DNA of 64,000 nt from Pseudomonadota bacterium (lineage in GTDB: Bacteria > Myxococcota_A > Bradymonadia > Bradymonadales > GCA-2716585): the NCBI GenBank assembly GCA_005804885.1, contig SYOX01000050.1, positions 1-64,000 on the forward strand, in the 5' to 3' direction. Below are positions 19,043 through 28,439 of the stretch, piece by piece (the stretch's first letter is position 1; each line of letters opens with the position of its first letter). The notes below the pieces were generated by a model. That model ran no database searches. It was not told the DNA's origin and saw only the letters and a program-made list of their open reading frames with translations. Position numbers and translations under genes: made by a program.

Positions 19043-21520
19043 ATGGACGGGGTGAGGGTTGAGGCGCGGGGCGATCTTTCGGGGCGATTTGTCGGGTCGG
19101 CGGCCTTCGGGCTCTTCGCGGCGGCGGCGCTGGCGTGGCTGTCGGGCTGCGGGCCGAGGGCGATCACGCAGGGGGAGGGCGAGGTCGTGGCGCGGCCGGC
19201 CGGGGCGGCGGTGATCCAGGAGGGGGAGTACCAGAGGCTGCTGTCGGGCTCGCGGCTGCGGGCCTCGATGTTGGATCAGTCGCACTTCGTGGAGCGATCC
19301 AGGCAGGGGCTCGTGACCATCGATCTGGGGTCGGTCGACGCCCACAAGCACATCAACGGGGGCTGGAGGGCGGGCTGGCGGGTGGAGCCGGCGGGGATCG
19401 ACAAGTCAGGGCGGACCTGGCTGGAGACGGACAGCAAGAGCGCGCGGGCCTTCTTCAAGCACGACAAGGGTGGCTTTGATCGCGTCGCGGTGAGGATGCG
19501 GGCGGCCCGCAAGTCCAACAAGGTCGTGGTCTACGTCAACGACGAGTCGCTGGCGACGCTCCAGATCGACGAGGCGTGGCAGGATTACGTCGTCGAGGTG
19601 CCTGAGAGCGCCACGAGGGCCGGGGAGAACCAGCTCCTGCTGCGCTTCTCCTCCGAGGCGAAGGTGGACGGGCGGACCCAGGCGGCGCTGGTCGACGCGG
19701 TGACCATCCTGCCCAGGGGGATGAAGCTGGCCGACGCGCCCAGGGGTGAGATGCTCGGGCAGGTGGCCTTCGGCAAGGCGAGCCACGCGGCCTTCCTGGC
19801 GGTGTCTCCGCAGACCTTGACCTGGAGGGTGCAGCTGCCGGAGGGGGCCTCGACGCTGGCGATGGCCTTCGGGGCCAAGGAGGCCGGCGCGCGCTTCACG
19901 GTGAAGGCCAAGGCCGACACCGTCGCGCAGGCGACGGTCTTCAACGAGGCGCTCGACGGCGCCGGCGCGGGGCAGTGGCGCTATGGGACGGCGGATCTGT
20001 CGGCCTTCGCTGGCACGGTGGTGGAGCTGGAGGTGATCGCGGGGGGGAAGTGGCCCGAGGGTCAGATGGCGGCCCTCGGGACTCCGGCGATCTACAGCCC
20101 GCCCTTCAAGGACGGGGCCGAGGCGCCGAAGTCCCCAGGCGTGCCGGCGCAGAACGTGCTGATCTACCTGATCGACACGATGCGCTACGACAAGTTCGAC
20201 TTCTACAACCCGAAGTCGAAGACGAAGACGCCCAACATCAGCGCCTTCGCCCGGGAGGCGACGATCTTCGAGGCGGCCTACACCAACGAGAACTGGACCA
20301 AGCCCTCGACGGCGACGATCCTGACGGGGCTGTATCCCGACACGCACAAGGCCAAGGAGGACTCTTCGAAGCTGCCCCAGAGCGCGGTGACGATCGCCGA
20401 GCACCTCAAGGGGGCGGGCTTTCGGACGGGGTCCTTCATTGCCAACGGCTATGTGTCGAACAAGTTTGGCTTTGATCAGGGGTGGGATCATTACACGAAC
20501 TACATCCGGGAGGAGCGCAACACGGACGCGGACAACGTCGTGAACGAGGCGCTGGCCTGGATCGACGGTCAGAAGGGGGGGCGCTTCTTCGCCTACCTGC
20601 ACACCATCGATCCGCACGTGCCCTATTCGCCGCCGGCCGAGTTTCGCAAGATGTACTGGGATCGGAAGTACAACGGCCCGATCAAGTCGCGCTCGACCGG
20701 GGATCAGCTGGCCGAGATCAAGACCGGCAAGCTGTCGGTCAGCGCCGACGACAAGCGCTACCTGGAGGCGCTCTACGACGGCGAGGTGAGCTTCAACGAT
20801 CACCACTTCGGCCGGCTGATCGAGGGGCTCAAGGCGCGGGGGCTCTACGACAACACGATTGTCGTCATCATCGCGGATCACGGCGAGGAATTCTGGGATC
20901 ATGGATCGGTGGGGCATGGTCATTCGCTCCATGAGGAGATGATCCACTCGCCGTTGGTGGTGCGCTACCCGAACATGGTGGCCTCGGGTCGGCGGCTGCC
21001 GCATGTGGTCAGCATGGTGGATCTGAAGCCGACCTTGCTGGACGCGCTGGGGGTCAAGAGGCACGACGCGCTCGAAGGGGTCGGCTTCCTGGACGCCTTC
21101 GACGGGGTGGGTCTGGGGCACCCGAGGGTGGCGATCAGCGACTTTTTGTACCGCAAGAAGTCCATCCGGGCGGGGCGCTACAGGTGGGTGACGACGGGGC
21201 GCGATGGTGTGCTCTACGACGCGGTGGGGGACGGCCGTGACGCGAAGAACCTGATCGATGATCACGCGATAGGGCTGGCCTTTGTCAGGAGCCACCTGGG
21301 GGTGTTCATGGGGGCGGCGGACAAGACGCGCTGGTGGGAGCGGGATCGCAAGGCGGCGCGCAAGATCCAGATCGAGGCGGACAACCTCGACGAGATCGAC
21401 GACGAGACGCGGGCGATGCTGGAGGCGATGGGCTACGTCGAGGGCGCCAAGGGCGCCGTCGAGGATGGCGAGGGTGGCGAGGGCGACGAGGGGGAGGAGG
21501 ATCAGGGTGACAAGGAGTAG
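19043..21520 (+). CDS. sulfatase-fold lipoprotein with N-terminal beta-rich region
   Basis: Lipobox LAWLSGC; NVLIYLIDTMRYDKFDFYN, NENWTKPSTATILTGLYPDTHKAKED, IIADHGEEFWDHGSVGHGHSLHEE; paralogue of 25973-28420. Confidence 0.88.
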   Translation: MDGVRVEARGDLSGRFVGSAAFGLFAAAALAWLSGCGPRAITQGEGEVVARPAGAAVIQEGEYQRLLSGSRLRASMLDQSHFVERSRQGLVTIDLGSVDAHKHINGGWRAGWRVEPAGIDKSGRTWLETDSKSARAFFKHDKGGFDRVAVRMRAARKSNKVVVYVNDESLATLQIDEAWQDYVVEVPESATRAGENQLLLRFSSEAKVDGRTQAALVDAVTILPRGMKLADAPRGEMLGQVAFGKASHAAFLAVSPQTLTWRVQLPEGASTLAMAFGAKEAGARFTVKAKADTVAQATVFNEALDGAGAGQWRYGTADLSAFAGTVVELEVIAGGKWPEGQMAALGTPAIYSPPFKDGAEAPKSPGVPAQNVLIYLIDTMRYDKFDFYNPKSKTKTPNISAFAREATIFEAAYTNENWTKPSTATILTGLYPDTHKAKEDSSKLPQSAVTIAEHLKGAGFRTGSFIANGYVSNKFGFDQGWDHYTNYIREERNTDADNVVNEALAWIDGQKGGRFFAYLHTIDPHVPYSPPAEFRKMYWDRKYNGPIKSRSTGDQLAEIKTGKLSVSADDKRYLEALYDGEVSFNDHHFGRLIEGLKARGLYDNTIVVIIADHGEEFWDHGSVGHGHSLHEEMIHSPLVVRYPNMVASGRRLPHVVSMVDLKPTLLDALGVKRHDALEGVGFLDAFDGVGLGHPRVAISDFLYRKKSIRAGRYRWVTTGRDGVLYDAVGDGRDAKNLIDDHAIGLAFVRSHLGVFMGAADKTRWWERDRKAARKIQIEADNLDEIDDETRAMLEAMGYVEGAKGAVEDGEGGEGDEGEEDQGDKE

Positions 21521-21565
21521 GGGCGCGATGGGCGCGGTCGCGGTGCCTGATGGGGGTGGGGGCGG

Positions 21566-22690
21566 TTGAAGATCCTGCTCATCTCCAAGCCGCTGTGTCC
21601 GCCGTGGCACGACTCGGGCAAGAATTGGGCGCGGGACGTGGCGACCTACGCCAGCGGCGAGGGTTTCCAGCACCACGTCCTGGTGCCGTCGGGGCATGAG
21701 GGCTGGTCGGGGGTCGAGGGCGTGGTGGTCGAGCCGATCTACGCGGGCGGCGGTCGCTACTCGCCTCGGCTGCTGGACAACGTGCGGGCGATGCGGCGGC
21801 TCGTGGAGCGGTGTCCCTGCGACGCGGTGCACTTCTGCTTTGCCCCCAACCGGCGGACCAGCGGGCTGGCCCGTCTGGCGATGAGGTGGCGCAAGCAGCC
21901 GTCGATCCACACGATCTTGAGCGTCCCGGCGCGCTTCGAGGAGGCCCGGTCGATGATCTTTGCCGACCGGGTGGTGTGCGTGTCGCGGTCGACGGCGGAC
22001 AGGCTCTCGGAGATCGGCGTGCGGGGCGTGGAGGTTGTCCTGGCGGGCATCCCTGTCGAGGCGCCGCTGCGCGAGGGCGGCGGGGAGCGGCTGCGGGAGG
22101 CGGCGGCGGCGCTGGGGGTGGAGGGGGGTCGCCCGGTGGTGCTCTTTCCGGGCGATTACGAGTTCAGCCAGGCCGCGGACGTCTTTGCCGGCGCGGTCGA
22201 GCGGCTGTGGCGGGAGACGGAGGCGGTCTTCGTCTTCGCGTGTCGGATCAAGCGGGCGGCGTCGCTGGAGCGGGAGCGGGCGATCCAGGCGCGGCTGGCC
22301 GAGCCCTTCAGGGCGGGGAGGGTGCGCTTCTTGAGGGAGGTCGGCGACATGAGGGCGCTGCTGGCGCTGTCGAGGGCGGTGGCCTTGCCGGCGGAGTCGA
22401 CCTTTGCCAAGATGGATCTCCCGTTGGTGATCCTGGAGGCGATGGCCGAGGGGGTGCCCGTGGCGCTGGCGGACGTCGCGCCGCTGCGCGAGGTGCTCGG
22501 CCAGGAGCAGGAGGGCGGGGCGCTGGTGCCGCCGCTGGACCCCGGCGCGCTGGCCGAGGCGCTCAGGCCCTGGGTGTTGGATGAGGAGGCGGCGCGCCAG
22601 GTGGGGTCGGCGGGCCGCGCGCGGGTCATCCGGCGCCACGACGCGGCTGTAAACTGCCGTATCTACAGAGATATTTACAGTTCCCTGTGA
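21566..22690 (+). CDS. GT4-like glycosyltransferase
   Basis: KILLISKPLCPPWHDSGKNWARDVA, VVCVSRSTADRL, STFAKMDLPLVILEAMAEGVPVALADV; TTG start. Confidence 0.83.
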   Translation: MKILLISKPLCPPWHDSGKNWARDVATYASGEGFQHHVLVPSGHEGWSGVEGVVVEPIYAGGGRYSPRLLDNVRAMRRLVERCPCDAVHFCFAPNRRTSGLARLAMRWRKQPSIHTILSVPARFEEARSMIFADRVVCVSRSTADRLSEIGVRGVEVVLAGIPVEAPLREGGGERLREAAAALGVEGGRPVVLFPGDYEFSQAADVFAGAVERLWRETEAVFVFACRIKRAASLERERAIQARLAEPFRAGRVRFLREVGDMRALLALSRAVALPAESTFAKMDLPLVILEAMAEGVPVALADVAPLREVLGQEQEGGALVPPLDPGALAEALRPWVLDEEAARQVGSAGRARVIRRHDAAVNCRIYRDIYSSL

Positions 22691-22712
22691 AGGTGTTGCT
22701 GGAGGTGGCGCG

Positions 22713-23423
22713 ATGTTGGACAACCGATCCTACTACGATGAGTTCTCGAGCTGGTACGAGAAGGAGCGCCACGAGGGCTACCACGCGCTGATCGACGATC
22801 TGGAGACGGAGCTGGTGCTGCCCCTGTGTCGGGATCGGGATGTGCTGGAGATCGGCTGCGGGACGGGCTTGATCTTGAGGCGGGTGGCGCCGGTGGCGCG
22901 CTTCGCGGCCGGGCTGGACATCAGCGAGGGGATGCTGGAGGTGGCGGCGGGTCGGGGGCTGGTGACGGTGCAGGGCAGCGCGACGGATCTGCCCTTCGCC
23001 GACGGGAGCTTCGACGCGCTCTACAGCTTCAAGGTGCTGGCGCACGTTCAGGACATTCGCAAGGCGCTGCGGGAGTTTGTCCGCGTGACGCGGCCGGGGG
23101 CGACGCTGGCGCTGGAGTTCTACAACCGGCAGTCGCTGCGCTACCTGGTCAAGCGGGCCACGAGCCCCGGCGCGATCAGCGCGAGGACGGATGAGTCGGC
23201 GGTCTATACGCGCTGGGACACGCTGGGGGAGCTGCGGGCGATGTTGCCGCCGGAGCTGTCCGTGGAGCGTGTGGCGGGGGTGCGCGTCGTGACCCCGGCG
23301 GCGGCGGTCCACCGTATCCCTGGGCTGCGGCGGATCTTTGGCGCGGCGGAGGTCTTCGCGCGGGACTCGCGCCGGCTGGGGCGCTTCGGGGGCTTCCTGG
23401 TCCTCATCCTCAAGCGGGCCTGA
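22713..23423 (+). CDS. class I SAM-dependent methyltransferase
   Basis: DVLEIGCGTGLILRRVA, LDISEGMLEVA, ATDLPFADGSFDALYSFKVLAH. Confidence 0.92.
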   Translation: MLDNRSYYDEFSSWYEKERHEGYHALIDDLETELVLPLCRDRDVLEIGCGTGLILRRVAPVARFAAGLDISEGMLEVAAGRGLVTVQGSATDLPFADGSFDALYSFKVLAHVQDIRKALREFVRVTRPGATLALEFYNRQSLRYLVKRATSPGAISARTDESAVYTRWDTLGELRAMLPPELSVERVAGVRVVTPAAAVHRIPGLRRIFGAAEVFARDSRRLGRFGGFLVLILKRA

Positions 23424-24378
23424 GGCCTTGTCGCGCGTCGCCGGTCAGGGAGGCGATGGTGTCCTGGACGGTGACGAGGGGGTGGCGGGGGTTGAAGGCG
23501 AGCTCAAGGCGCGCCTTGGCGGCGTCGATCTCGGCGGGCATCAGGGTGAGCAGGTCGAGGGCGGCGGCGGCGGGCGGGTAGAGCCGGGCGAGCGCGGGCG
23601 CCGCGCGCTCAAGCCATCGGGGGAGATCGGGGAGGTCGAGGTCAAGGCGGGGTGGGGTGGCGCGGGTGGCGTCCGCGACGGCTCGGGCGAGGTCGGAGAG
23701 GTCGATGGGGGAGGCGGCCAGGGCGTAGCGCTGGGCGGGTCGCGCCCGCTGGAGGGCGGCGAGGTGGGCGTCGGCGAGGTCGCGGAGGTCGACGAGCGGG
23801 AGGGAGGCGCGGGGAAGGGCGGGGAGCTGGGCGCGGATCAGGGCGTCGATGAGGGCGGCGACGCCCCTGGGCGGGGCGCCGGGTCCGGCGACGAGGGCGG
23901 GCAGGAGGGTGGAGGTGGTCATGGCGTAGCTGTTGGCGGCCAGGACCTCCCACTCGATGGCGAGCTGGGCGTCGGGGCGTGGGTGCCTGGAGCGGCCCGG
24001 GATCAGCGCGTCGCGCTCGGTGGCCGGGTGCGTGGGGCGGCCGAGGGCGCAGGCGCAGCCGGTGTGGATGAAGCGGCGGACGCGGGCGCGCTCGGCGCCG
24101 TCGAGGAGGGCGCGGACGCGGGCGATGCCGTGGCGAAGGGCCTCGGCGCGTGGCAGGTCGAGGTCGTGGGCGTCGAGGTGGAGGGCGGCGTCGCAGCCCT
24201 CGGCGGCGCGGGCGACGGCGTGGGGGTCGTCGAGGTCGGCCTCGATCCAGTCGACGGGGGCGTCGCGGCGGGGCGAGCCGGGCGCGCAGGTGGCGCGCAC
24301 CCTCAGGCCAGCGTCGGAGAGCTTTCGGCAGACGGCGGCACCAACGAACCCATTGGCGCCGATGACGAGGACCTGCAC
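23410..24378 (-). CDS. NAD-dependent epimerase/dehydratase family protein
   Basis: VQVLVIGANGFVGAAVCRKL (GxxGxxG), DWIEADLDDP; GTG start; 14-bp convergent overlap with methyltransferase. Confidence 0.82.
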   Translation of the reverse strand: MQVLVIGANGFVGAAVCRKLSDAGLRVRATCAPGSPRRDAPVDWIEADLDDPHAVARAAEGCDAALHLDAHDLDLPRAEALRHGIARVRALLDGAERARVRRFIHTGCACALGRPTHPATERDALIPGRSRHPRPDAQLAIEWEVLAANSYAMTTSTLLPALVAGPGAPPRGVAALIDALIRAQLPALPRASLPLVDLRDLADAHLAALQRARPAQRYALAASPIDLSDLARAVADATRATPPRLDLDLPDLPRWLERAAPALARLYPPAAAALDLLTLMPAEIDAAKARLELAFNPRHPLVTVQDTIASLTGDARQGLRPA

Positions 24379-24481
24379 GGGTGGCTCCGGGGGAGGTGGG
24401 CGCCGCTGTTGTCTGGGCGCCGGACGGCGTGATATGGACCACACCACGAGACAGGATGCAACCTCAAGGTGAGGACAGCCC

Positions 24482-25324
24482 ATGGCACGCTTCAAGCCGC
24501 TTGAGCACATCTCCTCCTGGCGTCGGATCGCCAACTTCATGTGGCGCGACCACACCTCGCCGCAGATCCTGGGCTTCGACGACGTCGACATGACCGAGAT
24601 CGAGCGGCTCTTGCCGGTGTTGCGCGAGGAGACGGGGCAGAAGGTCACCTCGACGCACTTCTCGGTCAAGGCGATGGGGACGGTGATCGCCAACAACCCG
24701 GATCTGAACGTGCTGCTGGTGCGCGGGGTGCCGATGAGGCGCACGACGGTGGACATCTTCGTGCAGGTGGCGATCAAGGGCGGCGGCGCGGGGGAGTCGG
24801 CGGGCAGCGCGGATCTGTCGGGGATCAAGATCAAGAACGTCGATCAGAAGTCGGTGGTGGACATCGCGCGGGAGCTGGACGAGCGGGCCAACAAGGTGCG
24901 CGAGGGCCAGGACAAGGACATCGAGAACACCAAGCGGCTGCTCGACAGCGTCCCGAAGCCGATCCTCGGGGCGATGATGAAGGGCATGACGCGGGCGATG
25001 TTCGACGGGGAGATGGATCTGGGGCGGCTGGGGGTCAAGTTCGACCCCTTCGGGTGCGCGATGATCACGAACTGCGCCAGCTTCGGCGTGCACGCCGGCT
25101 TCGCGCCGCTGGTCCCGATGGCCCGCACGCCGATCATCTTCCTGCTGGGGCGCACCGATCCGAAGCCGATGGTGGTCGACGGCGAGATCACGATCCGCCC
25201 GATGTGTCGCAACTGCGGCACCTTCGATCACCGGCTGCTGGACGGCTACCAGATCGGGCTGATCTGCTCAGAATACAAGGTCTTGATGGAGGATCCGCTC
25301 GGATCAGGGCTCGCGATCCGCTAG
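24482..25324 (+). CDS. stand-alone 2-oxoacid dehydrogenase E2-type acyltransferase catalytic domain
   Basis: VTSTHFSVKAMGTVIANNPDLN, CAMITNCASFGVHAGFAPLVPMARTPIIFLLG, TFDHRLLDGYQI (DHRxxDG); no lipoyl domain present. Confidence 0.8.
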   Translation: MARFKPLEHISSWRRIANFMWRDHTSPQILGFDDVDMTEIERLLPVLREETGQKVTSTHFSVKAMGTVIANNPDLNVLLVRGVPMRRTTVDIFVQVAIKGGGAGESAGSADLSGIKIKNVDQKSVVDIARELDERANKVREGQDKDIENTKRLLDSVPKPILGAMMKGMTRAMFDGEMDLGRLGVKFDPFGCAMITNCASFGVHAGFAPLVPMARTPIIFLLGRTDPKPMVVDGEITIRPMCRNCGTFDHRLLDGYQIGLICSEYKVLMEDPLGSGLAIR

Positions 25325-25405
25325 CGCGGGCCGGGCTGCGGCGTCGGGGCGGGTGTGTGTGTCAAGGCAGAGACGAGGCCCTTGGGGCCTGAGGGAGGTG
25401 TTGCG

Positions 25406-25648
25406 GTGGAGGTCCCCTACAAGATGCTCAGCGAGCAGGCGCTCCGGGGCGTGATCGAGGAGTTCGTCTCGCGCGAGGGTACGGACTACGGCGACAGGAT
25501 CTACTCGCTGGACGAGAAGGTGAAGCACGTGATGGGTCAGCTCGTGCGCGGCGAGGCGTCGATCGTTTTTGATCAGGAGACGGAGACGTGCAGCATCGTG
25601 GGCGCCGAGCAGCTTCGGTGGGCGCTGTTGACTCCTGAGGACGATTGA
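25406..25648 (+). CDS. YheU-like (UPF0270) small protein
   Basis: VEVPYKMLSEQALRGVIEEFVSREGTDYGDRIYSLDEKVKHVMGQLVRGEASIVF; GTG start. Confidence 0.8.
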   Translation: MEVPYKMLSEQALRGVIEEFVSREGTDYGDRIYSLDEKVKHVMGQLVRGEASIVFDQETETCSIVGAEQLRWALLTPEDD

Positions 25649-25972
25649 CCCACAGTGTGGTCCGACGAACGCGGTTGTCCCACACCATCGAAAGGGCAGC
25701 CGGCCCCCCTGCACGGGGGCGATCGCGCCGAAGTCCATGATGGACAAGGACTGATCCACGAAGGAATGATCGGATCAGACCGAGGCTCAGGAGAGAGCGA
25801 AGCGCGCGGGAGGTGAGCGGCACAGGCCGTTTGCCGTGGTCGACAGAGAGCACGAGGCGTCGAGAGGCGCCGCACGTCAAGCTCATCGACCATCTCCGCC
25901 ATGGCCGTCATCAAGCGGCGATCGATCTCTCGAAGCCTTTGTCAGATCCCCAGAATTTCAGGTGAAGAGCCA

Positions 25973-28420
25973 ATGAGCGAGAAGCAGCGTCAGGAGTCCG
26001 TGAAGTTCAACCGCAGGGGCTTCTTGCAGTCTCTGGGGGCGCTGATGGCCACGACGGCCGTCGGCTGCGGTCAGGAGAAGGCCAGCACGGACTCGCCCAA
26101 GGGCGAGTCTGCGGAGGGCAAGGGGCAGGGCGTGGGCGACGCGCCCAAGGCGTCCGAGGTGTCGAAGCTGGCGGGCTTCCGCCAGGACAACCGGCTGCGG
26201 CTGTCGCTGACGGAGATGGCGCACTTCGCCGATCGCTCGCGGGAGGGGCTGCTGGCGATCCCGCTCGGGACGGTGGCCGCGCGCAAGTACACCAACGGGG
26301 GCTGGCGCTCGGGGTGGAGCGTCAAGTTGTTCGGCGAAGGCAAGGATGCCTACGCCGAGGCCGACAGCAAGAGCGCGCGGGTGTTCTTCAAGCACGACAA
26401 GGGCGGCTTTGACCGGATCATCGTGCGGATGAAGGCGGTCAAGAAGTCCAACACGGTGACCTTCTACGTCAACGACGAGGCGATCAGCACGACCGACATC
26501 GACAGCAGCTGGAAGGACTACACGGTCGAGGTCCCGCTCAACGCGACGCGGGACGGCGAGAACCAGCTCATGCTGCGCTTCAAGTACGACACCAAGGAGG
26601 CCGGGCGCACGCAGGCCGCCCACGTCTCGGCGGTGCACGTGATGCCCAAGGGGGCAAAGATCGAGGACGCGCCCTCCGGCCCGCCCGTCCAGAAGGTCAC
26701 CTTCGGCGGCCTCGCCTTCGACGCCCTCGTGGCCTCCTCGCCGCAGACCTACGGCTACCTGCTGGAGGTGCCGGTCGAGTCGCCGAAGCTGGCGGTGGCC
26801 TTCGGCGCCAAGGCGGCGGGGGTGAAGTTCTCCATCTCGGCGGTCAGCGACAAGACCCCGAAGAAGTCCCTGATGGAGAAGTCGGCCGAGGCCGCCGGGC
26901 GCTGGCAGGAGGAGATCGTGGACCTGTCGGGCTTCGCCGGGCAGGTCGTCGAGCTGACCCTGACGGTCAGCGGGCAGTTCGGCGCCGAGCAGGTGGCCGC
27001 CTGGGGCCAGCCCGCGATCCACAGCGAGGGGGTCAAGGCGGCCCCGGCGGCGGGCAAGGAGGCCAGGAACGTCCTGGTCTACCTGATCGACACGATGCGC
27101 TACGACAAGTTCTCGTTCTACAACGACAAGACCAACTGCAGCACGCCCAAGATCGACGCCTTCGCCAAGGAGGCGACGGTCTTCGATGCGGCCTACGACA
27201 ACGAGAACTGGACCAAGCCCTCGACGGCGACGATCCTGACGGGCCTGTACCCCGACACCCACAAGGCCAAGGAGGACACCTCGAAGCTGCCGGCGGACGC
27301 GAAGATGATCTCGCAGCACTTCAAGTCCAAGGGCTTCAAGACCGGCTCGTTCCTGGCCAACGGCTACGTCTCGGACGCCTTCGGGTTCAAGAAGGGGTGG
27401 GATCATTACACGAACTACATCCGGGAGGAGCGCAACACCGACGCGGACAACGTCGTCAAGGAGACGCTGAACTGGATCGAGACGGTCAAGGGGGAGCGCT
27501 TCTTCGCCTACGTCCACACCATCGACCCGCACGTGCCCTACTCCCCGCCGCAGGCGTGGCGCGAGAAGTACTGGAAGAAGGAGTACACCGGGCCGATCAA
27601 GCCGCAGGCCACCGGGGATCAGCTCGCCGAGATCAAGACCGGGAAGCTGGAGGTCAGCCGCGAGGACAAGAACTACCTCGAGGCGCTCTACAACGGCGAG
27701 ACCTCCTTCAACGACGACTGCTTCGGCACGCTGGTGCAGGGCCTCAAGGACAAGGGGCTCTACGACAACACCGTGATCGTGATCATCGCGGACCACGGTG
27801 AGGAGTTCTGGGATCACGGCTCGGTGGGCCACGGCCACTCGCTCTACGAGGAGCTGGTCCACTCGCCCCTGCTCGTGCGCCACCCGACCATGACCACCGC
27901 AGGGCGCCGCATCCCCCACGTCGTCAGCATGGTCGATCTGGCCCCCTCGCTCTTCGCCATGACGGGCGTGGAGAGCCACGACGCGGTGGAGGGCAAGAGC
28001 TGGACCGACACCTTCGACGGGATCGGAGATCCGCACCCGAGGATCGCCGTCAGCGACTTCTTGTACCGCAAGAAGGCCGTCCGCGTCGGCCCCTACAAGT
28101 GGCACACCATCGGCCGGGGCGGCGAGCTCTTCAACGTGGTCGAGGATCGCGACGAGAAGCGCGACCTGATCAACAAGGAGTCCATCGGTCGCGCGTATGT
28201 GCGCAGCGTGTTTGGTCTTTTCTACGGGGCGGGCAACAAGACCGCGTGGTGGGAGGCCGCCGAAAAGGCCGGCCCGGCGCTGGAGCTCAAGCCCGACAAC
28301 GTCGAGGCGATCGACGCGGACACGGCCAAGATGCTCGAGGCGATGGGCTACGTGGACGGCGCCAAGGGCGAGGTCAACGCGGCCGAAGACAAGAAGAAGA
28401 TGAAAGAGGAGGACAACTGA
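25973..28420 (+). CDS. sulfatase-fold protein with Tat-type lipoprotein signal
   Basis: NRRGFLQSLGALMATTAVGCG twin-arginine + lipobox; NVLVYLIDTMRYDKFSFYN, NENWTKPSTATILTGLYPDTHKAKED, IIADHGEEFWDHGSVGHGHSLYEE. Confidence 0.88.
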   Translation: MSEKQRQESVKFNRRGFLQSLGALMATTAVGCGQEKASTDSPKGESAEGKGQGVGDAPKASEVSKLAGFRQDNRLRLSLTEMAHFADRSREGLLAIPLGTVAARKYTNGGWRSGWSVKLFGEGKDAYAEADSKSARVFFKHDKGGFDRIIVRMKAVKKSNTVTFYVNDEAISTTDIDSSWKDYTVEVPLNATRDGENQLMLRFKYDTKEAGRTQAAHVSAVHVMPKGAKIEDAPSGPPVQKVTFGGLAFDALVASSPQTYGYLLEVPVESPKLAVAFGAKAAGVKFSISAVSDKTPKKSLMEKSAEAAGRWQEEIVDLSGFAGQVVELTLTVSGQFGAEQVAAWGQPAIHSEGVKAAPAAGKEARNVLVYLIDTMRYDKFSFYNDKTNCSTPKIDAFAKEATVFDAAYDNENWTKPSTATILTGLYPDTHKAKEDTSKLPADAKMISQHFKSKGFKTGSFLANGYVSDAFGFKKGWDHYTNYIREERNTDADNVVKETLNWIETVKGERFFAYVHTIDPHVPYSPPQAWREKYWKKEYTGPIKPQATGDQLAEIKTGKLEVSREDKNYLEALYNGETSFNDDCFGTLVQGLKDKGLYDNTVIVIIADHGEEFWDHGSVGHGHSLYEELVHSPLLVRHPTMTTAGRRIPHVVSMVDLAPSLFAMTGVESHDAVEGKSWTDTFDGIGDPHPRIAVSDFLYRKKAVRVGPYKWHTIGRGGELFNVVEDRDEKRDLINKESIGRAYVRSVFGLFYGAGNKTAWWEAAEKAGPALELKPDNVEAIDADTAKMLEAMGYVDGAKGEVNAAEDKKKMKEEDN

Positions 28421-28439
28421 GCCCCTGACGCCCCACGAG

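Noticed and set aside
19406-22723. 1105-aa minus-strand ORF
   Set aside because: Antisense to a clear sulfatase-fold lipoprotein and a GT4 gene; no motifs.
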